Positions 7,890-16,169 of a stretch of 42,508 nucleotides of DNA are shown one piece after another. Origin of the DNA: Flavobacterium sp. NRK1 (lineage in GTDB: Bacteria; Bacteroidota; Bacteroidia; Flavobacteriales; Flavobacteriaceae). The stretch spans positions 2,670,739-2,713,246 of the forward strand of contig NZ_JAMXLA010000001.1 in assembly GCF_024054175.1 (NCBI RefSeq), written 5' to 3'. Within the stretch, counting starts at the first letter, position 1; every line of letters starts with the position of its first letter. Made by a program: the position numbers and the translations under genes. The notes under the pieces are model-generated. The model was given only the letters and a program-made list of their open reading frames with translations, was not told the DNA's origin and made no database searches.

Positions 7890-10800
7890 TTAGAAATTAA
7901 GATTTAAACCTAACATATATGTTCTTGGAACCGGATAGAAACCAAAATCGATTCCGGAAGATAGGGGAGCATTGTTAGTTGCACCCGGGTCAAATCCTCT
8001 GTATTTGGTAAAAGTGTACAGGTTATTAACTCCTGCATATAATCTTACTTTTGTTATGCCTACTTTTTTAAGAAGATCTTCATTCAATGAATATCCTAAC
8101 TGTACATTTTGTATTCTTAAATAAGAAGCATCTTCTACAAAGTAATCAGAGAAAATATTATTAGCTGTAGCTCCTGTAGTTACTCTTGGAACAGTATTGC
8201 TTGTACCTTCACCATGCCATCTGTCTAATGTATAATTAGATCTGTTAGCGTCAGTTACAGTTCTTTCATAATTTCTTACCATATCATTCCCTATAGATGC
8301 AAATGTGTAAGCTGCAAAATCCCAGCCTTTATAATTTAACTGTAAATTAAAGCCCATTGTTGCATCAGGTATAGCATCACCTATATTGGTTCTGTCGGCA
8401 GCAGTTATCTGTCCATCGCCATTAACATCTTTATATCTTATGTCACCCGGTTGTGCAACAGCTCCTAAAGCCTGTTGTGAAGGATGGGCATCAACTTCAG
8501 CCTGATTCTGAAATATACCATCTGTTTTATAACCATAAAAATATCCAAGCGGCTGACCTTCTTCCATTCTGGTTATAGCCGGTTGCCCAACTCCAAAACT
8601 TCCACCTTCGTAATATCCTGTACCATTATTAACCTCTGTTACTTCATTTTTAAGGAATGTAACATTGTAACTTGCACTAATACTAAAGTTTTCGGTAATT
8701 CTGTCTTTATAAGTAAGCGCAAGTTCAAGTCCTGAATTACGTACTGTACCGGCATTAATAGTAGGGTTTTGCCCTCCTGGGCCATAAGTACCGATAATTC
8801 TAGAGATAGGAATACCCGGTATTAAAAGATTTGCTCTTGTATCAATAAAATAATCTGCGTTAAGTTCAAGTTTGTCATTAATAAATCTTAAATCTGTACC
8901 AACGTCAAATTTTCTCGCTTCTTCCCATTTAACATTAGGGTTTGCAAGTGTTCCAGTAGCAGACCCTATAACTATTTGGTTATCGAAAACATACGTACCT
9001 TCACCATTCATTAAGCCTACATATTGATTTGAACTAATATTATCACTTCCTAAAACACCATAACTGGCTCTAAGTTTAGCAAATGTTACTGCTTTAGACT
9101 GTCCATAAAAAGGCTCGTCTGATATTAACCATCCACCTGTTACTGATGGAAAGTAAGCTACACGGTTAGCAGGCCCAAATTTTGTAGAAGAATCTCTTCT
9201 TATCATTCCTGAAAGCAAATATCTTCCTTTATAATCGTATTGCAGACGTGCAAAATAAGAAAGCCTTCTTTCATCATAACCATATGAGCCTACAGATTTG
9301 GATGCTGAAAGCCCATTTGCAAGGTTAATATCGGCAAATTCCCAAGAATTGTTTGGTACATCAAATCCGGTTGCATATAGCCCTTCACCCCATGTTTTAA
9401 AGCTGGTCATACCAACAGTAAATGTAAAGTTATGAGCTTCATTAAGTGACTTTTTGTAAGTAGCATACATGTCATATGTATAGCTGTTATCCTGAAAAGA
9501 GTTCTGGTTTACACTGCTTCTTACATTATCAAACACTTTACCGCCATAAGAAATTTGTTTATTAAAAATTCTTTCTCTGGCATTTTGTGTACTAAAACCA
9601 ATGCGGCTAGTTACAACAAGATCTTTAATTAGTTCATAGTCAAGTCCAAAAGTACCATTGAGCTTTTTGAAATTGTACTCGTTAAAAGTATTAGAGATTT
9701 GAGCAAGCGGATTAATTATTTCATTACCAAGGTTACTTCCCGGGTTAGCGTTACCTATAGGTAAAACCGTATAATCTCCGTTAGCATCACGTGGTGTATA
9801 AATTGCAGGTGTATTAATCGCATTAAATAGTACTGAACCTAAAACATTCTCATTAAAAGATCTTCTGTTGAAAGTTGTATAAATAACGTTTGTATTAAGT
9901 TTTAATTTATCTGTAAGATCGCTGTTAAGGGCTATTCTGGCAGTATTTCTTAAAAAATTAGATTTATAACCTCCAATAATACCTCCCTGATCCACATGAG
10001 AGCCACTAACACTATATGTTGTTTTCTCACCACCTCCGGATATACTTGCATCATGGCTTATAATAGGCACTCCTTTATCAAATACCTCATTCTGCCAGTT
10101 TGTGCCTTTGCCTAATCCTGAAACATCAGGGAAGGGAATGTTTTTACCACCATTAGCGTAACTTTCATTCAGCATTAATGCATATTCTGTAGCATTAAGC
10201 AGGTTCATTTTTTTAGATGTCTCCTGAAATCCTGTATAAGTATTATAAGAGAAAGTGGTTTTACTGTTTTTTCTACCTTTTTTGGTTGTTACTAAAATAA
10301 CGCCATTGGCACCAATAGTACCATAAATGGCTGCCTGTGCATCTTTAAGTACGGTAATACTTTCAATATCATTAGGATTCATAAGTCCTAAATCTGCAGT
10401 ATTGTTTAAAACGTTACCATCTACTATAACGGTAGGATCCGGATTACCATTTGTACCGATACCCCTTATACGTATTGTAAGATTTGCACCAGGAGCTCCC
10501 GACTGAGTAGTGACATTTACACCGGACACAGTACCCTGTAAAGCCTGTTCTACTTTAACGGGTTTTAATTGTTCTAATGTTTTACTGTCTACAGTGCTCA
10601 CAGCACCAGTAACCTCTTTTTTCTTCTGGCTGCCATAGCCAATAACCACAACCTCGTCAAGGGTTTTGGCATCTTCCTGAAGGCTGGCGTTTACATTTGG
10701 GCCTGTAACGCTTAATTCAAGAGGTTTAAATCCAATAAAGGTAAAAACAAGTGTAGCACCCTTAGGAGCTAAAATGGTATAATTACCATCCATGTCTGTT

Positions 10801-10955
10801 ACTGTTCCTACCGTTGAATTTTTTACAGTGACATTAACACCGGGCATAGGTAATCCGGTTGCCACTTCGTTTACTTTTCCGCTAACTTCTATATTTTGGG
10901 CAAACCCAAAAGTTGAAATCAACAAAAAGGCAATCAAGAATAGTTTTGACTTCAT
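7890..10955 (-). CDS. susC: SusC/RagA family TonB-linked outer membrane transporter
   Basis: TonB-dependent oligosaccharide importer of 1021 residues, normal for SusC. The signal peptide is MKSKLFLIAFLLISTFGFAQ. A carboxypeptidase-regulatory-like domain (about 22-105) is followed by the SusC signature LDEVVVIGYG, a plug domain (about 110-230, with IRIRGIGTNG) and a 22-strand-type barrel ending in the outer-membrane C-terminal residue Phe (LNLNF). Near residue 840 there is a calcium-site-like loop DVNGDGQITAADR, common in this family. First gene of the locus; the intergenic region before it holds a -7-like element and an inverted repeat. It works as a pair with the SusD gene 4 bp downstream to move glucan oligosaccharides into the periplasm. 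Confidence 0.96.
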   Translation of the reverse strand: MKSKLFLIAFLLISTFGFAQNIEVSGKVNEVATGLPMPGVNVTVKNSTVGTVTDMDGNYTILAPKGATLVFTFIGFKPLELSVTGPNVNASLQEDAKTLDEVVVIGYGSQKKKEVTGAVSTVDSKTLEQLKPVKVEQALQGTVSGVNVTTQSGAPGANLTIRIRGIGTNGNPDPTVIVDGNVLNNTADLGLMNPNDIESITVLKDAQAAIYGTIGANGVILVTTKKGRKNSKTTFSYNTYTGFQETSKKMNLLNATEYALMLNESYANGGKNIPFPDVSGLGKGTNWQNEVFDKGVPIISHDASISGGGEKTTYSVSGSHVDQGGIIGGYKSNFLRNTARIALNSDLTDKLKLNTNVIYTTFNRRSFNENVLGSVLFNAINTPAIYTPRDANGDYTVLPIGNANPGSNLGNEIINPLAQISNTFNEYNFKKLNGTFGLDYELIKDLVVTSRIGFSTQNARERIFNKQISYGGKVFDNVRSSVNQNSFQDNSYTYDMYATYKKSLNEAHNFTFTVGMTSFKTWGEGLYATGFDVPNNSWEFADINLANGLSASKSVGSYGYDERRLSYFARLQYDYKGRYLLSGMIRRDSSTKFGPANRVAYFPSVTGGWLISDEPFYGQSKAVTFAKLRASYGVLGSDNISSNQYVGLMNGEGTYVFDNQIVIGSATGTLANPNVKWEEARKFDVGTDLRFINDKLELNADYFIDTRANLLIPGIPISRIIGTYGPGGQNPTINAGTVRNSGLELALTYKDRITENFSISASYNVTFLKNEVTEVNNGTGYYEGGSFGVGQPAITRMEEGQPLGYFYGYKTDGIFQNQAEVDAHPSQQALGAVAQPGDIRYKDVNGDGQITAADRTNIGDAIPDATMGFNLQLNYKGWDFAAYTFASIGNDMVRNYERTVTDANRSNYTLDRWHGEGTSNTVPRVTTGATANNIFSDYFVEDASYLRIQNVQLGYSLNEDLLKKVGITKVRLYAGVNNLYTFTKYRGFDPGATNNAPLSSGIDFGFYPVPRTYMLGLNLNF

Positions 10956-10968
10956 ATAAAATTGTTTT

Positions 10969-10995
10969 TTGTGATTATATAAAATTAAATCACAA
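10969..10995 (-). promoter_or_regulatory. Inverted repeat in the susC leader
   Basis: Perfect 8-bp arms TTGTGATT (10969-10976) and AATCACAA (10988-10995) separated by 11 nt, ending 14 bp upstream of the susC start codon. It lies between the likely -7 element and the start, so it should be in the 5' untranslated leader. It may be an operator for the upstream LuxR-type regulator or an RNA hairpin controlling translation. Neither is shown by sequence alone. Confidence 0.35.
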
Positions 10996-11024
10996 TTATT
11001 TAAACAGAATAAAATTAACCTCTA

Positions 11025-11031
11025 CAAAATA
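11025..11031 (-). promoter_or_regulatory. Putative -7 element of the susC operon promoter
   Basis: On the minus strand the sequence TATTTTG matches the TAnTTTG form of the Bacteroidota -7 box. It lies about 70 bp upstream of the susC start. I see no TTG -33 element at the usual 19-21 bp spacing, which would fit an activator-dependent promoter but is weak evidence. Confidence 0.35.
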
Positions 11032-11197
11032 TATACATTTCGAAATTATTTCTGTTTTTATACAATTTTTTTGAATAAAACCACTGTTAGCAGCAATTTA
11101 GATTTTTAGAAGTGTTAATAAGATAGTTACGAAAACCTTGTAAATCCGTAGTTTGTTGTGGTAATGTATAGGTAAAAATTAACTTTGATGTAGTTTG

Positions 11198-14044
11198 CTA
11201 AATAGAAAGAATATACTCAACAAGTCCTAATTCATGGGATAGCTCCATTTTTTTTCGCAAACGATATCGTTTTATCTCTACACTCCTGACTGATATATTT
11301 AATAAAGGAGCTATTTCCTTAGAAGAAAGGTTAAGGCGTAAATAGGCACATAACCTTAAATCGTTTGGTGTGAGTAACGGATGTTCTTTTTTTACTTTTT
11401 TAAGAAAGTCTTTATCAGCATTATTAAATGCTTCTTTAAACATATCCCAGGTGTCATCCTCATTAATATTTTTATTTATAGTTGTAATGACAGATTTTAC
11501 GCTTCTTTCATTGCCTTCAGATGTTTTCTTGAGATCTTCCTTGATCATAGACAGTAATTCATTTTTCTTGATAAGATTCATTGTAGAAACTGCCAGTTCA
11601 CGATTTTTGCTTTCAAAATCCTGTTCAAGTTGCTGATTTCTTATTTTCATAAGCTCCTGCTCATTTTCCAGTTCTTTTATTTCTAATAACCGGTTATTTT
11701 CTTCTATAAGCTTTTCTTTTTGCCTGTGGTAATAATTTTTATAGGTGCGGTTTATAAGATATGCTGCAATAATAGCCAGTATGAAATAAATTAAAAGAGC
11801 TGCATTAGTAAAATACCATGGTTTAAGAATAGTAAACTGATATTCTGCTGTATTTGAAGATATTGAATTTCCGGTTTTTGCACGCACCTTAAATACATAA
11901 TTGCCCGGAGGTAAATTTTTAAAACTGGCCAAAGATTTTGTGTTCCATTCGCTCCATTCATCCTGCATGCCCTGTAGCAGGTATTGAAACTCAGCATTTA
12001 CATATTTGCTGTATTCGGGTACCGTGAAACTAAAATTTAGATTGTTTTCTTTATATTTAAATTCGCCTTCCTTACTAATGGCTCTGGGTATCATATTCTC
12101 ATTGAGCCTGTTTGTTGTAATATTAGTTATAATAACATTATATATATTAAAATTTAATTCATTAAGGTTTATTGTGTAATAGCCATCGGTAGTACCAACC
12201 AAATAAGTATTAGTAGATATTTGGGTAATGTTTTCAAATCCCAGCATTGAGTTTGTAAGCGAGGAAGGGATAGGGATAATATTATGCTTCAGCTCTGTAT
12301 TTAATTTTCCAGATGAAAAATAATTAATATAGTCTTTTGTAAAAAACCATAATCTGTCAGAGCTATCAGCGGTAAGTTTGCCCGATGTATATTCATCCTT
12401 TACAAATACTTTTGAAAGCTCCGTCTGTTTTATAAATTCTTTGGTTTTTTTGTTTACTTTAAAAAAGCCGTCTTTAGAAGCGTAATAAATATCATTATTA
12501 AATTTGCTTAAACTCGCATTTTTTCCTTTTAAAGGTGACTTATAAGTAATAGATTTAACTGCTTTTGTAAAATCTTTATCTACTACAATTCTAAAAACTC
12601 CTTTGTATTCATGGCTTATATAAATATCATTATTACCTAAGGTTTCAAAATAGCGGCTGGAATAATCAAAACCTTTTATCCAGTTCCTGAACTTCCATCC
12701 GACAGCTGTTTTTTCCAGTACAGAGATGCCATGATAATTTCCCTGTAAAAGCAGATTAGGGTTATAAGGATGTTTCTCAAATTTCCAGGTTCCTGAAGCC
12801 GAGAATATCTGGTTTGCCGAAGTACCGTTAATGATATAAGTACCTGAGTCATGCCCGCAAAATAGAGTGCCATTATTATTGTATAATGACCAAACCTGCC
12901 CCTTTGTACCAGCTATAAATTTGAACTCATCATTTCCTATGTATTTTTTATAAAACAACCCCTGATTTGTACCAATGTACAATAAACCATTGTAAAGAAT
13001 TGAGGTATATACAGTACCTAAAAAACCTGTATCATCTACAAAACTTCTTACAGCTGATTGCAGATTGATACAGTTTATTCCATTATCAAGGGCTACCCAT
13101 AAATTTTTATCTTTATCTTCATATAATGATAAGGCTGTGTTATTGCTTAAACCTTTATTTTGGGTAATATGATATTTTATTTTACCGTCTTTATTAAGTA
13201 TAAATATCCCATTTGACACAGATCCAAGTGCCAGGCTTCCGTCCTTAAGCATTTGTCCGCTATAAATACTACTATTTACAAGTTCTGCATCCGCATCAGT
13301 ATTCCATTTCGAAATGAGTCCGTCTTTATATTCATAAATACCGTTAAACTGGGTTTGCAATAATAAATTCTCATTCCTGTCGTATATGTTTACAATTTTA
13401 TTGTTTTTTATTACTGCATCATCTGAAACCAGTTTGCTTCCGCCATTTTCAATCTCAAAAAGTCCTGTACCAAAAGTTTGGTAAAGTATTTTATTATTTA
13501 CCATAAAAACCTTATTTACACCGGTTTCTGGTTTTAAAATATTATATTCTTTAGATTTTGTATCATATATAAATATCTGACTTAACGACTGGAATATTAT
13601 CCAGTGATCATATTGAACAATATTCCAAAACTGTTCATCATCAAGTATTTTGTTTTTTATTGATTTGCTAAGGGAATAATATTTCAATATTCCGTTTTCC
13701 TGCCTTTCCCAGTAACCAAACTCCATGTAGCATCCTGTGTATATCCTTTTATTAATAACCTTAACCGATCTTAGAATGGTTTCATTTGGAGATGGATATA
13801 GTTTCCATTCGGTCCCATTATATTCAAGCAGGCCTTCATTGTTGGCAAAATACATATATCTGTTGCTATCCTGAGATATCATCCAGCTCTGGTTGCCACC
13901 ATTATAATTGCCGGCATTAAATTTTAAAATAGGAGGGAGTTCCTGAGCATTAATAAGCAATGTTGCTAATGCTATATATAGGCAGAATAGTTTTTTTATC
14001 AAGGTACTTTGAATTTTGATTAGAATGCTGTTACGAATATACAA
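11198..14044 (-). CDS. Membrane-bound one-component regulator: periplasmic propeller, Y_Y_Y domain, coiled coil, LuxR-type HTH
   Basis: Likely glycan-responsive transcription factor for the adjacent locus, 948 residues. The order is: leader/signal-like segment ending LATLLINAQ; a long beta-propeller of two-component-regulator type (about 35-640); a Y_Y_Y domain (about 650-738); one membrane helix (about 748-768, ALLIYFILAIIAAYLI); a coiled coil (about 775-835); and a LuxR-type helix-turn-helix (about 888-948, with SSKEIAPLLNISVRSVEIKR). There is no histidine kinase core and no receiver domain, so sensing and DNA binding sit on one chain. The start is uncertain: the frame opens with TTG at 14044, and a second TTG at 14002 would give a cleaner MIKKLF signal. 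It is transcribed like the locus, ending 242 bp before susC. Confidence 0.88.
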   Translation of the reverse strand: MYIRNSILIKIQSTLIKKLFCLYIALATLLINAQELPPILKFNAGNYNGGNQSWMISQDSNRYMYFANNEGLLEYNGTEWKLYPSPNETILRSVKVINKRIYTGCYMEFGYWERQENGILKYYSLSKSIKNKILDDEQFWNIVQYDHWIIFQSLSQIFIYDTKSKEYNILKPETGVNKVFMVNNKILYQTFGTGLFEIENGGSKLVSDDAVIKNNKIVNIYDRNENLLLQTQFNGIYEYKDGLISKWNTDADAELVNSSIYSGQMLKDGSLALGSVSNGIFILNKDGKIKYHITQNKGLSNNTALSLYEDKDKNLWVALDNGINCINLQSAVRSFVDDTGFLGTVYTSILYNGLLYIGTNQGLFYKKYIGNDEFKFIAGTKGQVWSLYNNNGTLFCGHDSGTYIINGTSANQIFSASGTWKFEKHPYNPNLLLQGNYHGISVLEKTAVGWKFRNWIKGFDYSSRYFETLGNNDIYISHEYKGVFRIVVDKDFTKAVKSITYKSPLKGKNASLSKFNNDIYYASKDGFFKVNKKTKEFIKQTELSKVFVKDEYTSGKLTADSSDRLWFFTKDYINYFSSGKLNTELKHNIIPIPSSLTNSMLGFENITQISTNTYLVGTTDGYYTINLNELNFNIYNVIITNITTNRLNENMIPRAISKEGEFKYKENNLNFSFTVPEYSKYVNAEFQYLLQGMQDEWSEWNTKSLASFKNLPPGNYVFKVRAKTGNSISSNTAEYQFTILKPWYFTNAALLIYFILAIIAAYLINRTYKNYYHRQKEKLIEENNRLLEIKELENEQELMKIRNQQLEQDFESKNRELAVSTMNLIKKNELLSMIKEDLKKTSEGNERSVKSVITTINKNINEDDTWDMFKEAFNNADKDFLKKVKKEHPLLTPNDLRLCAYLRLNLSSKEIAPLLNISVRSVEIKRYRLRKKMELSHELGLVEYILSI

Positions 14045-14364
14045 TTAGTACAAAAAACACTAAAATATGTTTATAAAAACTACTGTTATACTTATGCTCT
14101 TCAGAAAGTATTTTTTTCTTATTTAATGCATTTAATTCAATATTGTGTTCAATGTAGTTAAATTACATGTTAAATTAAAGGCTTATTTTATCATACACTA
14201 AAAATTATACAAATCCGCAATTATTCTTGAATTGCAGGTAATTACATAGATTTATTTTTATATGTACGTTAAAATAAAATTAAATGATTGTTTTTAAAAA
14301 AACATTAAGAATCCTCATTGTTAGATTTGCGGTACTAACATTCACTTAATTAAATTTTAAAAAC
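14045..14364. other. Divergent intergenic region, about 320 bp
   Basis: Very AT-rich spacer between the divergently transcribed regulator gene and the lipocalin-like gene. It must hold both promoters. I see no convincing TAnnTTTG box, open frame or strong inverted repeat in it. Confidence 0.5.
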
Positions 14365-14901
14365 ATGAAAAAGATCAAATTTAACGTATTACTATGTTCG
14401 CTGGCAATTGCAGGATTAACTTTTACATCGTGTAGCGATGATGATAGTAACGGCACAAGCGATGATACGCGTATAGAGGGAACATACAATCTGGAAGAAG
14501 TAAATACTGCAGCTTCTACTGATTTTGACGAAGATGGAGATGCTCATATTAATCAGATGGAAGAGTCAAGCTGTTATAACAGCGGAAAAATAATATTAAA
14601 TTCTGACAATACTTTTGAATATACTGTTGTTGGAATTTTGATAGATAACGGTGAAGCCGGTTGTGCTGAAAGTTATACTGTAAACGGTGTTTATACTGCA
14701 GAGCCTGCTTCAAATCCTAGCAATGCACTTATTACGCTTACTTATAGCAGAAATGGTGAGACCATAACACGCCAGTTTACTAAAATAGGAGATGAGCTTT
14801 CTTGGAATGATGATACAATACTTTCTGCTTATCCAGACAGAGATAGCGAAGGAACAGCAATAATGACTCCCGGAAGTGTTGAATATGTTTATGAGAGATA
14901 A
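14365..14901 (+). CDS. Lipocalin-like surface lipoprotein with calcium-loop-like motif
   Basis: Small lipoprotein of 178 residues, resembling the lipocalin-like families common in Flavobacteriaceae (IEGTYNLEEVNT at the start, NTFEYTVVG strands, then a TRQFTKIGDELSWND repeat of the barrel pattern). The signal peptide ends with lipobox TFTSC (C23), followed directly by SDDD. This matches the acidic surface-export signal of Bacteroidota lipoproteins, so it is probably displayed outside. Residues about 53-64 read DFDEDGDAHINQ, an EF-hand-like Dx[DN]xDG loop that could bind calcium. Two cysteines (in SSCYN and AGCAE) may form a disulfide. The function is unknown. It is monocistronic, divergent from the glucan locus regulator, and ends at a shared terminator. 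Confidence 0.75.
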   Translation: MKKIKFNVLLCSLAIAGLTFTSCSDDDSNGTSDDTRIEGTYNLEEVNTAASTDFDEDGDAHINQMEESSCYNSGKIILNSDNTFEYTVVGILIDNGEAGCAESYTVNGVYTAEPASNPSNALITLTYSRNGETITRQFTKIGDELSWNDDTILSAYPDRDSEGTAIMTPGSVEYVYER

Positions 14902-14923
14902 GAAATAACGGGACTTATTAACC

Positions 14924-14950
14924 AAAAAGGATGCCATTGGCATCCTTTTT
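14924..14950. terminator. Bidirectional Rho-independent terminator
   Basis: Perfect 12-bp stem AAAAAGGATGCC, a 3-nt loop ATT and GGCATCCTTTTT. The A and T runs at the stem base make it work on both strands. It serves the lipocalin-like gene on the plus strand and clpS on the minus strand. Confidence 0.9.
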
Positions 14951-14955
14951 ATTAT

Positions 14956-15237
14956 TTATATTATTTCAGCACTTAAACCTGCTTCCAGCAATTGTATACA
15001 CTGGGGCTTAAGATCTTTATATTCTCCCGTTTTAACGGTACACTTTCCATTATAATGAACAATAAGTGAACATTGTTCTGCCTGTTCTGCCGTGTGTCGG
15101 CAAACTCTTATTAGTGTATCTATAACATGGTCAAAAGTATTTACTTCATCATTATATAACACTATCTCATTGTTAGCTGTAATAACTTCTTCTAACAATA
15201 ATTCTTCTAATACTTTTTCTTTGGTACTCATATTCAA
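14956..15237 (-). CDS. clpS: ATP-dependent Clp protease adaptor protein ClpS
   Basis: ClpS, 93 residues, normal length. It delivers N-degron substrates to the ClpAP or ClpCP protease in the cytoplasm. The conserved core is clear: IVLYNDEVNTFDHVIDTLI holds the NDxxNTF motif that contacts the substrate N-terminus. The AEQAEQCSLIVHYNGKCTVKTG stretch corresponds to the second helix and the strand that docks on the Clp N-domain. The N-terminal tail is short. The gene follows prmA by 17 bp and is probably co-transcribed with it. Cys in place of the usual Met/Ala near QAEQCSLIVH is typical of Bacteroidota members. High confidence. Confidence 0.95.
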   Translation of the reverse strand: MNMSTKEKVLEELLLEEVITANNEIVLYNDEVNTFDHVIDTLIRVCRHTAEQAEQCSLIVHYNGKCTVKTGEYKDLKPQCIQLLEAGLSAEII

Positions 15238-15254
15238 ATGCTTAATCTAAAATG

Positions 15255-16088
15255 CTAATTTACATATTTTAGCGAAACCCAATTATTCCTGCTTAATTTT
15301 TTTGCAAATGTAAGGCCTTTTTCAGTACACGATTTATTGATAGCTTCAATATCTTCTTCATAAAAACCGCTTAAAAGTAAAATACCTTCTTTGTTTAGAC
15401 ACTCTACATACTGCTGCATATCATTTAAAAGTATATTGCGGTTTATGTTAGCAATTATTACATCATATTTTTTATTTTTTAATAATTCGGCATCACCTTC
15501 ATAAACAGTTATATTGCTACAGTTATTACGTTCTGCATTTTCTATAGAGTTTAGGTAGCACCAATTATCAATGTCAATAGCATCAATAGGCTTGGCGCCT
15601 CTCATTTCAGCAAGAATAGCTAAAATTGCAGTTCCGCAACCCATATCAAGAGTTTTTTTATTTTCCACATCAGTTTCCAATAGATGCTGGATCATCATAA
15701 AAGTGGTTTCATGATGTCCGGTGCCAAAACTCATTTTAGGCTCTATAACTATATCATATTTTACATCGGTCTTTTCATGAAAAGGAGCGCGCACTCTACA
15801 GGTGTTATCAACATCAATAGGCTCGAAATTTTTCTCCCATTCTTCATTCCAGTTTACCTGTTCGATCTCTTCAAAAGTATATTGAATATTAAATTCCGGA
15901 GATTCAAGTATTTGAATGTCTTTTAAAATGTCTTCTGCCCAGTATTGTTTCTGTATATAAGCAGAAATACCGTTTTCAGTTTCAATAAAACTTTCAAATG
16001 GGGTTTCGCCCAGTTCGGCAATAAGTATTTCAGATCCTAATTCTTTTGGATCAACTGTAAAATGATACCCTATATATATGTTTGACAT
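15255..16088 (-). CDS. prmA: Ribosomal protein L11 methyltransferase PrmA
   Basis: SAM-dependent methyltransferase of 277 residues that trimethylates ribosomal protein L11. The N-terminal substrate-recognition domain (about 1-110) carries NWNEEWEKNFEPI, the WxxxW(K/E)xxFxP(I/V) signature of PrmA. The catalytic Rossmann domain has FGTGHHETT (cofactor entry loop), LDMGCGTAILAI (motif I) and VIANINRNIL, the N-(I/P)-N variant of motif IV usual in this family. It is the first gene of a two-gene unit with clpS. A TACCTTTG promoter-like element lies just upstream at 16103-16110. No oddities seen. Confidence 0.95.
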   Translation of the reverse strand: MSNIYIGYHFTVDPKELGSEILIAELGETPFESFIETENGISAYIQKQYWAEDILKDIQILESPEFNIQYTFEEIEQVNWNEEWEKNFEPIDVDNTCRVRAPFHEKTDVKYDIVIEPKMSFGTGHHETTFMMIQHLLETDVENKKTLDMGCGTAILAILAEMRGAKPIDAIDIDNWCYLNSIENAERNNCSNITVYEGDAELLKNKKYDVIIANINRNILLNDMQQYVECLNKEGILLLSGFYEEDIEAINKSCTEKGLTFAKKLSRNNWVSLKYVN

Positions 16089-16102
16089 TTTTTAATTTTT
16101 TG

Positions 16103-16110
16103 CAAAGGTA
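16103..16110 (-). promoter_or_regulatory. Putative -7 element for prmA-clpS
   Basis: Minus-strand TACCTTTG matches the Bacteroidota -7 consensus TAnnTTTG exactly, 14 bp upstream of the prmA start. The leader would be very short. No clear TTG at -33 spacing; the porin terminator occupies that region. Confidence 0.5.
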
Positions 16111-16127
16111 GTTATTAGCAGATAAAA

Positions 16128-16152
16128 AAACCGGGATTTAATTTCCCGGTTT
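16128..16152 (-). terminator. Rho-independent terminator of the porin gene
   Basis: Stem AAACCGGGA / TCCCGGTTT with a 7-nt loop. On the minus strand it is followed by a run of T (the A run at 16124-16130 on the plus strand). It separates the porin gene from prmA-clpS. Confidence 0.85.
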
Positions 16153-16169
16153 AATCGTTTTTTCTTTTT

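Noticed and set aside
11370..11636. Plus-strand frame of 88 codons inside the regulator gene
   Set aside because: Antisense to the coiled-coil and HTH coding part; no motif, no promoter box.
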